A DNA stretch of 64,000 nucleotides, from assembly GCF_001548055.1 (NCBI RefSeq), contig NZ_AP014724.1, positions 1-64,000 of the forward strand, given 5' to 3'. Under the pieces are notes generated by a model. It did not search any database. It was given only the letters and a program-made list of their open reading frames with translations, and was not told where the DNA came from. Positions within the stretch are counted from its first letter, which is position 1. Each line of letters begins with the position of its first letter. Made by a program: the position numbers and the translations under genes. Source of the stretch: Sulfurospirillum cavolei. GTDB taxonomy: Bacteria; Campylobacterota; Campylobacteria; Campylobacterales; Sulfurospirillaceae. Shown here one piece after another: positions 11,803-20,697 of this stretch.

Positions 11803-12426
11803 ATGAAAGCTTTTATCTTTAAAATCGCGATAGGGTTTTATTTTAGTATCGGTATGCTTCACGCCGATGCTTTAAGCGAAGGACTCGGTGCTTATGAAAA
11901 AGGAAACTACATGGCATCAAGCCTCTTTTTCGAAGAAGCCTGCGATAACAATGTGATGGAAGCATGCTATAACCTTGCGCTGATGTACGACGAAGGTGTG
12001 GGCGTTTATAAAGACGATCAAAAAGCGATGAGGTTATTGGCAAAAGCGTGTGAGGGTGGATTTGTCGATAGTTGCTATAATCTTGGCATAATGTACGAAA
12101 AAGGCGAAGGTGTTACGCAAGATACGGTAAAGGCGTTTACGCTTTATTATCAAGCTTGTGAAAAAGGGCATACGCGAGGATGCTATTCGACCGCGCTTAT
12201 GTACTATAAAGGCGAAGGCGTACGAAAGAACTTTGTTGAAGCCGCAAAACTTTTTCAACAAACATGCAATGAAGGTTATGAAAAAAGTTGCTTTAATCTA
12301 GGCGTGATGTACCGTGACGGGCAAGGCGTGGTTCAAAACAGACAAAAAGCAATCGAGTTGTTCTCTCAAGCATGCACGATGGGTTTTGATCTCGGATGCA
12401 AAAACGCTCTGTTGCTCAAAGAGTGA
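11803..12426 (+). CDS. Exported Sel1-repeat, cysteine-rich protein (Hcp-like)
   Basis: A signal peptide (about residues 1-21, ending LHADA) is followed by five Sel1-like repeats of about 36 residues, each with the A...GxG pattern and paired cysteines (ACDNNVMEACYN, ACEGGFVDSCYN, and so on). This resembles the Helicobacter cysteine-rich Hcp proteins, in which the repeat cysteines form disulfides in the periplasm or outside. Such repeats usually bind other proteins; no ligand can be predicted. It is likely co-expressed with the preceding lipoprotein gene. Confidence 0.88.
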   Translation: MKAFIFKIAIGFYFSIGMLHADALSEGLGAYEKGNYMASSLFFEEACDNNVMEACYNLALMYDEGVGVYKDDQKAMRLLAKACEGGFVDSCYNLGIMYEKGEGVTQDTVKAFTLYYQACEKGHTRGCYSTALMYYKGEGVRKNFVEAAKLFQQTCNEGYEKSCFNLGVMYRDGQGVVQNRQKAIELFSQACTMGFDLGCKNALLLKE

Positions 12427-12508
12427 TAGAAAAATTATAAGTGTTATTTTGCACTTAAGAATTGAATTAGTATTTTAACAAGACGTATTTTAGGGGTTTT
12501 TGAAGTAG

Positions 12509-12596
12509 TGGCCGGGAGAGAGGGATTCGAACCCCCGGAGGTATTACCCTCAACGGTTTTCAAGACCGCCGCATTAAACCGCTCTGCCATCTCCCG
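12509..12596 (-). tRNA. tRNA-Ser (UGA)
   Basis: About 88 bases on the minus strand with acceptor pairing 12513-12519 with 12590-12596, an encoded CCA (12509-12511), a long variable arm, and anticodon UGA in the loop context TTGAAAA. It is the last of four minus-strand tRNAs spaced by 19-28 bases. Confidence 0.95.
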
Positions 12597-12622
12597 AGAC
12601 GAAGAAACATAGTTGCAAATTT

Positions 12623-12696
12623 TGGAGGCGACACCCGGATTTGAACCGGGGATCAAGGCTTTGCAGGCCCATGCCTTACCGCTTGGCTATATCGCC
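12623..12696 (-). tRNA. tRNA-Cys (GCA)
   Basis: 74 bases on the minus strand with acceptor GGCGATA paired to TGTCGCC, U73 discriminator typical of tRNA-Cys, encoded CCA and anticodon GCA (CTGCAAA loop). Confidence 0.95.
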
Positions 12697-12715
12697 ACCG
12701 AATTCTTAAATCAGG

Positions 12716-12803
12716 TGGTGCCCGGAGCCGGATTTGAACCGGCACAGGAAAAACTCCCGAGGGATTTTAAGTCCCTTGCGTCTACCAATTTCGCCATCCG
12801 GGC
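12716..12803 (-). tRNA. tRNA-Leu (UAA)
   Basis: 88 bases on the minus strand with a long variable arm, acceptor GCCCGGA paired to TCCGGGC, encoded CCA and anticodon UAA in the loop CTTAAAA. Class II length and A73 fit leucine. Confidence 0.95.
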
Positions 12804-12831
12804 AACGCATTTCTTTTTTAAAAAAACTAAA

Positions 12832-12906
<75 letters not shown>

Positions 12907-13034
12907 ATTTAAAAAAGAGATGAGAGTATAGCAGTTTTTTTGAAAAATGTAAAGCCATCTTCGTTAAATTTACGGAAGGCAAATTTTTTTAGGGTGGTTT
13001 TGCTATAATTTAAAAAATTTTTTAAGGAAGATTG

Positions 13035-14717
13035 ATGCGTAGCGATCAAGTCAAAAAAGGGTATAACAGAGCACCTCATCGGAGTTTGTTTCGGGCCACT
13101 GGGCTTAAAGACGAAGATTTTAACAAACCGTTTATCGGCGTAGCCAATTCGTATATCGATATTATTCCGGGACATTTCTTTTTGCATGAGTATGCCGTGA
13201 TCATTAAAGACGAGATTCGTAAAAACGGATGCGTTCCGTTTGAATTTAATACGATCGGCGTCGACGACGGGATTGCGATGGGGCATGATGGGATGCTGTA
13301 TTCGCTTCCGAGCCGCGAGTTGATCGCCAATTCGATTGAAACGATGATGAATGCGCATATGTTAGATGCGATGATTTGTATTCCCAACTGCGACAAGATA
13401 GTACCGGGTATGATTATGGGCGCGCTTAGGGTTAATGTTCCGACGGTTTTCGTCAGCGGCGGACCGATGAAAAAAGGTTATACAAAAGAGGGAGCACCGC
13501 TTGATTTAAACTCTGCTTTCGAAGCCGTCGGGAAGTTCGAAAAAGGCGATATTAGCGAAGCGGAATTGGTTGATATCGAGTGCAATGCTTGTCCAAGCGG
13601 CGGTTCGTGTTCGGGGATGTTTACCGCCAATAGTATGAATACGTTGATGGAAGCCATGGGTATTGCCCTTCCCGGTAACGGTACGATTCCGGCACTTACG
13701 CCAGAACGCGAAGCGTTAATTCGCAAGGCGGCCAAACGTATCTGTGAAATTGCCCTCGACGATCGTTTTAAATTGAAAAACATCTTGAATGAAAAAGCCG
13801 TTCGTAACGCATTTGCGATCGATATGGCCATGGGAGGAAGCTCCAACACGGTTCTTCACATGTTAGCCATCGCTAAAGAAGCGGGCGTTAATTTCGCGAT
13901 TAAAGATATTAATGAAATTAGTAAAAACGTTTCGCATATCGCGAAAATTTCGCCTTCGCTTTCGACCGTTCATATGGAAGACATCAACAAAGCGGGCGGC
14001 ATGAACGCCGTTATGAAAGAGGTTAGCCGACGCGATAACGGTATTTTGCATCTGGATAATTTAACCGTGACCGGCGAAACGATCGGCGAACGTATCGCTA
14101 CTGCGGAAATTCAAGATACGACCGTCATTCATACCCTTGAAAATCCTTACTCCAAAGTGGGCGGATTGGCGATTTTGTTCGGCAATTTGGCACAAGCGGG
14201 ATGCGTCATTAAAACGGCGGGTATCGTGGGCGGTCGCCAATTTATCGGTAAAGCGGTTTGTTTTGATTCGCAACAAGAAGCACTCTTGGGAATCGTAGGC
14301 GGTAAAGTCAAAAAAGGCGACGTGGTCGTGATTCGCTACGAAGGACCGCGCGGGGGACCTGGAATGCAAGAGATGCTTTCTCCGACCAGCTTGATTATGG
14401 GAATGGGATTAGGTGCCGACGTGGCACTCATCACCGACGGACGTTTTTCGGGTGCGACCAGAGGATTTAGCATCGGGCATGTCAGTCCCGAAGCGGCAGA
14501 GGGCGGGTTGATCGGTCTTCTTCAAGACGGCGATACGATTCAAATCGACGTTGATGCGTACAGTATCGAAGCCTTGATCGACGAGGCGGAATTGGCGCGC
14601 CGTAAAGCGGCATTTAAACCCAAAGTCAAAACGATTCAAGGAAGCTGGTTAAAACAATACCGCCAATTGGTGACCAACGCCAGTAGCGGCGCGGTTCTTC
14701 GTACCGAAGAGGCATAA
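13035..14717 (+). CDS. ilvD: Dihydroxy-acid dehydratase
   Basis: IlvD converts dihydroxy-acids to 2-oxo acids in valine, leucine and isoleucine synthesis. The 560-residue protein carries the iron-sulfur cysteines in [10 protein letters not shown] and [20 protein letters not shown], and the C-terminal [10 protein letters not shown] signature. I chose ATG 13035 over the in-frame TTG three bases earlier because AAGGAAG (13024-13030) is then better spaced. A strong extended -10, TGCTATAAT, sits at 13001-13009. The stop overlaps the next start by one base. Confidence 0.97.
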   Translation: MRSDQVKKGYNRAPHRSLFRATGLKDEDFNKPFIGVANSYIDIIPGHFFLHEYAVIIKDEIRKNGCVPFEFNTIGVDDGIAMGHDGMLYSLPSRELIANSIETMMNAHMLDAMICIPNCDKIVPGMIMGALRVNVPTVFVSGGPMKKGYTKEGAPLDLNSAFEAVGKFEKGDISEAELVDIECNACPSGGSCSGMFTANSMNTLMEAMGIALPGNGTIPALTPEREALIRKAAKRICEIALDDRFKLKNILNEKAVRNAFAIDMAMGGSSNTVLHMLAIAKEAGVNFAIKDINEISKNVSHIAKISPSLSTVHMEDINKAGGMNAVMKEVSRRDNGILHLDNLTVTGETIGERIATAEIQDTTVIHTLENPYSKVGGLAILFGNLAQAGCVIKTAGIVGGRQFIGKAVCFDSQQEALLGIVGGKVKKGDVVVIRYEGPRGGPGMQEMLSPTSLIMGMGLGADVALITDGRFSGATRGFSIGHVSPEAAEGGLIGLLQDGDTIQIDVDAYSIEALIDEAELARRKAAFKPKVKTIQGSWLKQYRQLVTNASSGAVLRTEEA

Positions 14718-15355
14718 TGGCGGATTTTTTCAACCTCTTGTTGCAACATACCATTACGATGATGGCAATCGTTGATCCTTTGGGCGTCAGTGCAATTATG
14801 CTTTCGCTTTTGCCCCAAAATACGACCAAAGCGCACATCGATAAAATTGCGGCTAAAGCGACGATGACGATTATCGTCGCTTTTTTCGTTGTGCTTTTAA
14901 GCGGTAATTTTTTACTCAACCTTTTCGGTATCGAGATCGATTCGCTGAAAGTCATGGGCGGTATTATTTTGTTGCTAACGGCAATTAAGATGGTTCAAGG
15001 CTCTATGGAGTCGAAAAATCAAACCGAAGAAGAGCGCGAAGAAGCCATCAAAAACGATGAATTTTCGGTTATTCCTTTGGGTATTCCGATTACGTTTGGC
15101 CCTGGAATTTTTGCAACGATCATCATTTTGCGCGGGCATAGCGAAAGCGTCGCTTCCCTTGCGGCATTGATTATGGCATATCTTATCGTGGCGTTTAGCG
15201 TCTATCTAGCGTTTAAAAACAGTATTTATATCCGTCATTATTTGGGCATTACGGGGCAAAAGATCGTGAGTCGTTTGATGGGTTTGATCGTTGGAGCGAT
15301 AGCGGTGCAATTTATCGTAGGCGGCATCAGCGTGCTTGCGAAACATTACATGTAA
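14717..15355 (+). CDS. MarC family integral membrane protein
   Basis: A 212-residue protein with about six hydrophobic segments and the conserved MarC features VDPLGVSAIML near residue 16 and PLGIPITFGPG near 120. The family (formerly thought to be antibiotic-resistance proteins) has no firmly assigned substrate. It overlaps ilvD by one base (TAATG), so it is coupled to branched-chain amino-acid synthesis, which could hint at a metabolite-export role (inference). Its last codons CAT-TAC-ATG-TAA fall within one of the TTACATGTAA palindromes. Confidence 0.88.
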   Translation: MADFFNLLLQHTITMMAIVDPLGVSAIMLSLLPQNTTKAHIDKIAAKATMTIIVAFFVVLLSGNFLLNLFGIEIDSLKVMGGIILLLTAIKMVQGSMESKNQTEEEREEAIKNDEFSVIPLGIPITFGPGIFATIIILRGHSESVASLAALIMAYLIVAFSVYLAFKNSIYIRHYLGITGQKIVSRLMGLIVGAIAVQFIVGGISVLAKHYM

Positions 15356-15365
15356 GGATGGTTTC

Positions 15366-15575
15366 ATGAACCGAGGCGGTTGGACGTGCCCTCACGACGT
15401 CGAGGGTATTTGCGACATTATTCGCAAAGAGTGTGATCCCGGAGATCGCGGATGCGTGCTTTACGGAAAAGCCAAATTTTCCAATGAAGCCTCTCCTTCC
15501 AACGAGGCGTTTGAAAAGCGTATGGAGCGTAAAATGCGTGAAATGCTCGGCGAAGCGTACGATCATCAGGCGTAA
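15366..15575 (+). CDS. Small cysteine-rich protein of unknown function
   Basis: A 69-residue protein starting at ATG 15366, eight bases after AAGG at 15354-15357; an upstream in-frame ATG lies inside marC and has no ribosome site. Four cysteines (TCPHD, ICDII, ECDPG, GCVLY) fall in the first 35 residues and could bind a metal or cluster; the second half is a charged helix. No signal peptide, so cytoplasmic. I do not recognise the family. It ends directly next to the convergent tonB stop, with no gap. Confidence 0.65.
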   Translation: MNRGGWTCPHDVEGICDIIRKECDPGDRGCVLYGKAKFSNEASPSNEAFEKRMERKMREMLGEAYDHQA

Positions 15576-16244
15576 TTATTTAAGCGTATAGCTCAAAACG
15601 ATACGAATTTCCACGGGCGATTCGACGCTCGGGAATGTTTCTGAAGCCTGTTTCAATGTCTCAAGGCTGTGTTCGTCTAAAAGTGCATACTTTGACTTTT
15701 GGCAGACGTGAGCCTCTTTGACCCCCGCACTCGTCCATATAAAGCATAAAGCGACGGCACCTTCCATTCCCGCACGTTGGGCTCTTTTCGGATACGTTTT
15801 TGCCGCTAAAAGTGCCGCTTGAATCTTGTGTGCAATCTGGTTTTCCTGCGCATCGGTTGTATGCTTGAGAGGTTTAGGCATCAAAGTTTCCGTAGGGATT
15901 TCTGCGGATAGAGGGCGCGCTTCTTCAGGCGGCGTCTCGTGAGGCGCACTTAGGGCAGGTGTCGGAACAACGGTTGCGATCGGTTTAGGCTTGGGTTTGG
16001 GCGGAGTCGGTTTAAGAGACGGTTGCGGTAGGGGAGTTGCGACTTTAGGCTCTTCGACGACGTTTGGTACGTTTTGGGGTACGGCGGGCGTAGGCGTCGG
16101 TTGTTGCGGCGTTAGGCAGATGTGAAAACGCTCTTGTCGCACGGGTTCGCTCGGTTTGGCACGGAGCGTAAAAAACGATATTAAAAGCATTGCGACGCTT
16201 ACATGTAAGAACAATGAAAGTAAAAAAGCGCGTTTGAAGTACAT
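15576..16244 (-). CDS. tonB: TonB energy-transducing protein
   Basis: TonB spans the inner membrane and periplasm and energises outer-membrane receptors using ExbB-ExbD. One N-terminal membrane helix is followed by a long proline-rich spacer (PTPTPAVPQ, PTPPKPKPKP) and a C-terminal domain with the YPKRAQRAGMEG motif typical of TonB. I place the start at ATG 16244, one base after exbD; an ATG at 16265 inside exbD is the alternative. It closes the minus-strand run receptor-FmdE-exbB-exbD-tonB. The palindrome TTACATGTAA lies inside it at 16199-16208. Confidence 0.92.
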   Translation of the reverse strand: MYFKRAFLLSLFLHVSVAMLLISFFTLRAKPSEPVRQERFHICLTPQQPTPTPAVPQNVPNVVEEPKVATPLPQPSLKPTPPKPKPKPIATVVPTPALSAPHETPPEEARPLSAEIPTETLMPKPLKHTTDAQENQIAHKIQAALLAAKTYPKRAQRAGMEGAVALCFIWTSAGVKEAHVCQKSKYALLDEHSLETLKQASETFPSVESPVEIRIVLSYTLK

Positions 16245-16245
16245 G

Positions 16246-16647
16246 TTATTGAGGGAGTACCGCAATGTCGAGGTGTTCCAAACGGCGTGCTTTAAGACGA
16301 TCCAAGAGCGTCACGAACAGTCCGAAACGGCTCTGCTCGTCGGCTTGAAGCATTAACGTATCTTGTGGGTTTAACATGTCAAGCTTTTGGTCGAGATTTT
16401 CTAAAGGAAGCGGCTCGTTTTGCCATAAAATCGTTTGGTCGCCTAAGAGCGTAATCGTATAGGCTTGTTTTTGAGACGGGGTGTTGCTTTGCGTCGCTTT
16501 AGGCAAATTGAGTTCTAAGGTGCGTTGGGCGATGAACGTTGAAAGGGTTAAGACAATCGTTAAAAGAACCAGCATAATGTCGATAAAAGGGATAATATTG
16601 AGCCCTTCGGGTCGTTTAAGCCGCACGCGATGCCTTCCATTTGGCAC
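16246..16647 (-). CDS. exbD: Biopolymer transport protein ExbD
   Basis: A 133-residue inner-membrane protein with one N-terminal membrane helix and the ExbD signature [15 protein letters not shown], in which the Asp is the proton-conducting residue. It works with ExbB to power TonB. The start overlaps exbB by 32 bases and its stop is followed almost directly by tonB, so the three are translationally linked. Confidence 0.94.
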   Translation of the reverse strand: MPNGRHRVRLKRPEGLNIIPFIDIMLVLLTIVLTLSTFIAQRTLELNLPKATQSNTPSQKQAYTITLLGDQTILWQNEPLPLENLDQKLDMLNPQDTLMLQADEQSRFGLFVTLLDRLKARRLEHLDIAVLPQ

Positions 16648-17041
16648 TCAAAACGTCGCATTTGCGCAAGCATGCGCTATAGGCCATAAGCGTCGGAATG
16701 GCGACCGTTAAGCCGAGTGCCGTGGCTTTGAGTGCAAGCGAGAGGCCGGTTAAGACCGTATCGGTTTGGATATTGCCGGATTTTCCCATATCGTAAAAGG
16801 TAACCATAATGCCTAAAACAGTGCCTAAAAGTCCGATATAAGGTGCGTTGGAGCTGATAATCGATAAGGCGGTCAAGTTGCGCGTCAAATCGGTTTCAAG
16901 CGTGTCGATATCGCGGTAAGGCGTTACATCGATGTTGCGGTAAAAGAAAAAACGTTCCAACGCATAGGTGAGAGCCAGAAGACTCATCACCCCTAAAATA
17001 CCGAAAATCGCATAATCGATCCAGAATTTTAATGCGTCCAT
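16616..17041 (-). CDS. exbB: Biopolymer transport protein ExbB
   Basis: A 141-residue protein with three membrane segments and the ExbB/TolQ motif [14 protein letters not shown]. The short length is usual in Campylobacterota. The start is placed at ATG 17041, which overlaps the preceding stop as TGATG and has GGA upstream; ATG 17050 is possible and would add three residues. It forms the motor with ExbD, serving the TonB-dependent receptor encoded two genes upstream. Confidence 0.93.
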   Translation of the reverse strand: MDALKFWIDYAIFGILGVMSLLALTYALERFFFYRNIDVTPYRDIDTLETDLTRNLTALSIISSNAPYIGLLGTVLGIMVTFYDMGKSGNIQTDTVLTGLSLALKATALGLTVAIPTLMAYSACLRKCDVLSAKWKASRAA

Positions 17042-17571
17042 CAATTCCATCCGCGCGAATAGGCTTTAAAACAATCCAAGCAAACTTTTTTCCCCTCTTG
17101 CAAGCGCATTTTATGCTCCGGCGCGCTCTCGCCGCATACTTCGCATACTTCCGAAGCAAACAAACGTGCCGATTCGGGAAGCTCAAACGTCGGCTCTTTG
17201 AGCGTAAAAAGCTCTTCCAGCGGTGCGTTTAAGATCAACTCTTGCATGCTCGCACGATCGATCGTATGACCGAATGGGCGTTTAAAAACGATACGCCCTT
17301 TTTTGCCGTTTTTGCGATCAAAAAAACTAAACGCTTGCTTTCCCGTATCTTTATAGATGAGATTGCCTTTGCCGAAACTGCATCCTAAAAGCACTTGAAT
17401 CGCGTCGACTCCGCAGGCGTCGTTTTCGGTTACGCATACTAACTCTTCGTCTTTGCTAAATCCTACCATCCCTAACCACTCGTGAGCGGCTTGCGATGCA
17501 CGAAATCCGATGGCAAGTCCCGGACATGCGTGTCCGTGAAATGCGACACATTTTTCCCATAATTGTTGCAT
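17041..17571 (-). CDS. FmdE-like protein with C-terminal zinc ribbon
   Basis: The 176-residue protein has the FmdE-domain pattern: [16 protein letters not shown] near residue 12 with a His and Cys that could bind metal, then [11 protein letters not shown] and [12 protein letters not shown]-terminal CxxC...CxxC zinc ribbon (CEVCG near 142, CLDCF near 167) follows. The family is named after the molybdenum formylmethanofuran dehydrogenase operon of methanogens, where its role is unclear. Here it overlaps the receptor gene by one base and exbB at the other end, so it is embedded in a TonB uptake operon; a metal-handling role is inferred. No signal peptide, so cytoplasmic. Confidence 0.82.
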   Translation of the reverse strand: MQQLWEKCVAFHGHACPGLAIGFRASQAAHEWLGMVGFSKDEELVCVTENDACGVDAIQVLLGCSFGKGNLIYKDTGKQAFSFFDRKNGKKGRIVFKRPFGHTIDRASMQELILNAPLEELFTLKEPTFELPESARLFASEVCEVCGESAPEHKMRLQEGKKVCLDCFKAYSRGWN

Positions 17572-19778
17572 TAGAAATGTACTCCTACCGTTAACATCAC
17601 GCTTCTAGGCGCGCCTTGGTAATAACTGGCCGCACCTGCTCGCGTATCGTCCGAAGCACTGATAGCCGATACATATTCTTTATCGAAAATATTATCCACT
17701 TCCAGCGCAACCCTAAGTGTCGCTTTATCGTAAAAATTCTTTTGCGTATAAGCAAACTGAGCGTCGAATAGCCAACAATCGTCGATTTTATCGTGATTGC
17801 CCGCATCGCCGTAGCGTTCGCCTAAATACCGTGCCATAGGAATCAATTCGAAACGACCGATTTTATATATTATACCCGTTTTCGCCATCCATTTGGGCGT
17901 ATCGACGATTTGGTTGTCTTTGGCGTTAAGCGTCGTGCCTTGATAACTAATATCCTCGTCGTAGGTAAAGTGTACGTAGGTCGGATTGAAGAAAAACGTT
18001 AATTCGTCGTTTAGAAAAACATTGACTTCCGTCTCAATCCCGTAGCTGGTGGCTTTTCCGATATTTTGCTGATAGCTAATCGGCGAACCGCCCGAGAGCA
18101 CTCTGCTATCGGAAACGTTGGTCAGAAGGTTTGTGTGTTTTCCGTAAAATAAGGTCGGTGCGATTTCGAAGCTATCGTTTTTGTAACGTACGCCTACGTC
18201 GAAATTATCCGATTTTTCAAGATCGTATCCGTCGAAAAGGTCTTGAACGCTTACTCCCGCAGCTTGAAACTGCGTGCGATAAGTATTGTATGTGTTCATG
18301 ATCGGCATGTACGAGTAAGGGCGAATAAAGCTTTTACCGTAATTGGCATACGTTTGCCATGCGGCATTGAAATTATATGAGACGCCAAACGTCGGTAAAA
18401 CGATCGAATAGGTTTCGCCGTCTCGATCCAAATCGCTTGCCCTAACCAGTCCGTAAGGTGCGGAAGTGCTTGTCGTATAGCCTAAACTGTCGGCATCTTC
18501 GAAACGGAAATATTTTAACCCGCCTTGCCAACTAAAGTCGCCGACGTTTCCGGAGAGTTTAAGGTAAGGACTATGAAGATAGGTATCGCCCGAAGTACCG
18601 ACGACGCCCATGCCTCGATACGAGAGCCCCGAAGAGGTGATGGCGTAGTTTTCGCTTGAAATCTCCATCAGCGATTTTTCGAAATGATAGCCGACCACCG
18701 CCTTAAACAGGTCGTAACGGGCTTCAAGTTCACTCATTACACCGTAACGCTCGATGTCGCGAACGCGTTTTTGAACCCTTCCTCCGTTACTGGTAACGCC
18801 TTGGTAGATTTCGGTGTCTTCTTTGGAGTAGTAGGGCTTCAGATTTAAGGCGTAGGTATCGTTAAACGAATGCGTTAAAATCGCTATCAAGTCATCGTTT
18901 TGATATTCGCCTTTATTGTAGTCGTAGTAGTAAATATCTTGTGCCGCACTCCCCGTCAAGGCTTTGTTATAATCGACGTTGTAGTTGGCTTTAAGATTTT
19001 GGGTTTGTGCATACGAAAGCGGTCGGTATAAATTTTGGTCTTGATCGTTATGGTTGTACCATAGTTTAAGCGTCGTCGCTTCACCGATCGGTTGGACGAG
19101 GGAGAAGTTGGCGTTGACTCTAGGTCCTAAGTCGCCTTCCCCGCGCCATTTGTCGGCTTGCGCGTAGGAGACGGCTCCCGAGACACGCGTACCGCTTTCA
19201 TTGAGAATACCGCTATCGAGCCTAAAATAACTTCGCGTATAGTGATCGCTTCCGATCGTTTGCGAGAGGTCAAAACCGAACGCTTCTTGTGCCCATTTGG
19301 GATGCAGCGTAATCGCACCGCCTCTGGAACCCACACCCGTGCCGATATCCGAAGGAACGCCGCCTTTATAGATCGAAAGCGATTCCATATTTTCCATATC
19401 GTAGAGATAATCTCTAGGTCCGATGGGATTTCCGCCGTAATTGGGAACGCCCTCTACCGTCAGTGCCCCCATAGAACTTCTAACGCCGCGCATCCGTACG
19501 GTACTTTGCTCGATCGCAAGACCGCTACTATCGACATTTTCGACGCTAACGCCCGGTAAAATCGATAAGGCTTCGTAAACGCTCGTTGTTGCCTTGACGC
19601 CTTGAATTTCCATGCCTTTTTGCGTCACTTCACTGCCCGTGTAGACGCTTTCTCCCGTTTGTTTCGTCGGATTAATCAGACGTTCCGCTTCCACTTCCAT
19701 CGTTTCGAGATCGACACCGTAAAGCGTCGAAAGGCTCAAAGCGGCAAACGATACCTTTAGCCAATGCTTGTGTTTCAA
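17571..19778 (-). CDS. TonB-dependent outer-membrane receptor
   Basis: A 735-residue receptor: signal peptide ending near residue 21 (TLYGVD), a TonB-box-like ETMEVEAE, a plug domain (about 45-160, with RMRGVRSS and VEGVPNYGG), and a 22-strand-type barrel ending in a terminal Phe. Starts at TTG 19778 with GGGGG upstream. Barrel proteins of this type import iron chelates, heme, cobalamin, nickel or other metal complexes; I cannot tell which. The preceding 130-base AT-rich gap contains an inverted repeat GTATTAC-N17-GTAATAC (19821-19851), a candidate operator. The stop overlaps the FmdE-like gene by one base. Confidence 0.93.
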   Translation of the reverse strand: MKHKHWLKVSFAALSLSTLYGVDLETMEVEAERLINPTKQTGESVYTGSEVTQKGMEIQGVKATTSVYEALSILPGVSVENVDSSGLAIEQSTVRMRGVRSSMGALTVEGVPNYGGNPIGPRDYLYDMENMESLSIYKGGVPSDIGTGVGSRGGAITLHPKWAQEAFGFDLSQTIGSDHYTRSYFRLDSGILNESGTRVSGAVSYAQADKWRGEGDLGPRVNANFSLVQPIGEATTLKLWYNHNDQDQNLYRPLSYAQTQNLKANYNVDYNKALTGSAAQDIYYYDYNKGEYQNDDLIAILTHSFNDTYALNLKPYYSKEDTEIYQGVTSNGGRVQKRVRDIERYGVMSELEARYDLFKAVVGYHFEKSLMEISSENYAITSSGLSYRGMGVVGTSGDTYLHSPYLKLSGNVGDFSWQGGLKYFRFEDADSLGYTTSTSAPYGLVRASDLDRDGETYSIVLPTFGVSYNFNAAWQTYANYGKSFIRPYSYMPIMNTYNTYRTQFQAAGVSVQDLFDGYDLEKSDNFDVGVRYKNDSFEIAPTLFYGKHTNLLTNVSDSRVLSGGSPISYQQNIGKATSYGIETEVNVFLNDELTFFFNPTYVHFTYDEDISYQGTTLNAKDNQIVDTPKWMAKTGIIYKIGRFELIPMARYLGERYGDAGNHDKIDDCWLFDAQFAYTQKNFYDKATLRVALEVDNIFDKEYVSAISASDDTRAGAASYYQGAPRSVMLTVGVHF

Positions 19779-19820
19779 AACTTTCCCCCTTTAATAACAC
19801 GTATTTTTTTAAAATAATTC

Positions 19821-19851
19821 GTATTACTATAGGTTAATTAAGCTGTAATAC
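19821..19851. promoter_or_regulatory. Inverted repeat upstream of the TonB receptor, candidate operator
   Basis: Perfect 7-bp arms GTATTAC (19821-19827) and GTAATAC (19845-19851) separated by 17 bases, in the AT-rich gap between the transport ATPase gene and the receptor. It sits 43-73 bases before the receptor start. The dyad shape fits a dimeric metal-dependent repressor, but it does not match a Fur or NikR consensus closely enough to name one. Confidence 0.4.
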
Positions 19852-19908
19852 AAATAAATTATAAATAATATTTTTGATAAATTCAAATATTATTGAGGCG
19901 TAAAAGTC

Positions 19909-20697
19909 TTAGTGGCGGTGCCCTTGAGCGATAGATTCATGGTGATGTCCGTAATAAACGAAGGTATGCCCTTCGCTGACATGTAAGGATGCGGCGACCT
20001 CAAAGAGCTCTTCGAGCATCGAAGCTTCAATATGCGAGGTCTCAATATCGTGCAGTAACGTGCCTTGCTTGAGCATTAAAAGGCGATCGGTGTAATGAAT
20101 GGCGTGTTGAATGTCGTGCAGAACGATGAAGGTTATAAGCCCTTTTTCACGCGTTAGTCGATGGATGGCTAGAAGCATTTCAAGTTGGTTTTTAGGGTCT
20201 AAGTGTGAAATCGGCTCGTCCAGCAGTAAAATTTTCGGTTCTTGCAATAACGCCGATGCGATCATCACTTTTTGACGTTCGCCGCCGCTGAGTTCCGTGA
20301 CGCTCATCTCAAGAAGCGCAAGAAGGTCAAATTGCTCGACGCTTTGTGCGATGAGGTGTTTATCGGTTCGCGAAAGTTTGATTCCGCTGTGGGCACGACG
20401 GCCGAGTTCCAAAACTTCCAACGTCGTCGCTTGCGAGGGCGTATTGAATTGAGAGACGTAGGCGATATAGCGTGCCAATTCCGCCGCTTTTAAACGACTC
20501 AGATCCACGTCGTCTAGCATCACGGTACCCAAAGGGGAGGGAATGAGCCCCACCAGATGTTTTAAAAGCGTACTTTTGCCCGCTCCGTTGGGACCGATGA
20601 GCCCTACGACTTCGCCTTCGCGTGCCGTACACGAAACGGCTTTGAGAAGCTCTTTACGTTTCAAACGGTAGGTAAGATCGTGAAGGTAAAGGCTCAT
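19909..20697 (-). CDS. ABC transporter ATP-binding protein, FecE/BtuD type
   Basis: A 262-residue ATPase with Walker A GPNGAGKST near residue 35, signature LSGGERQKV, Walker B ILLLDEPISHLD and the switch His in IVLHDIQHA. It would power the adjacent FecCD-type permease. I start it at ATG 20697, which overlaps the permease stop as ATGA; the longer open frame upstream lies inside the permease gene. The C-terminus is His-rich (YYGHHHESIAQGHRH), which may bind metal. It is the last gene before the 130-base gap ahead of the receptor. Confidence 0.93.
   Translation of the reverse strand: MSLYLHDLTYRLKRKELLKAVSCTAREGEVVGLIGPNGAGKSTLLKHLVGLIPSPLGTVMLDDVDLSRLKAAELARYIAYVSQFNTPSQATTLEVLELGRRAHSGIKLSRTDKHLIAQSVEQFDLLALLEMSVTELSGGERQKVMIASALLQEPKILLLDEPISHLDPKNQLEMLLAIHRLTREKGLITFIVLHDIQHAIHYTDRLLMLKQGTLLHDIETSHIEASMLEELFEVAASLHVSEGHTFVYYGHHHESIAQGHRH

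Noticed and set aside
19852-19908. A classical Fur box before the TonB receptor
   Set aside because: The sequence is AT-rich but lacks recognisable GATAAT repeats in the right array; only the separate dyad at 19821-19851 is reported.
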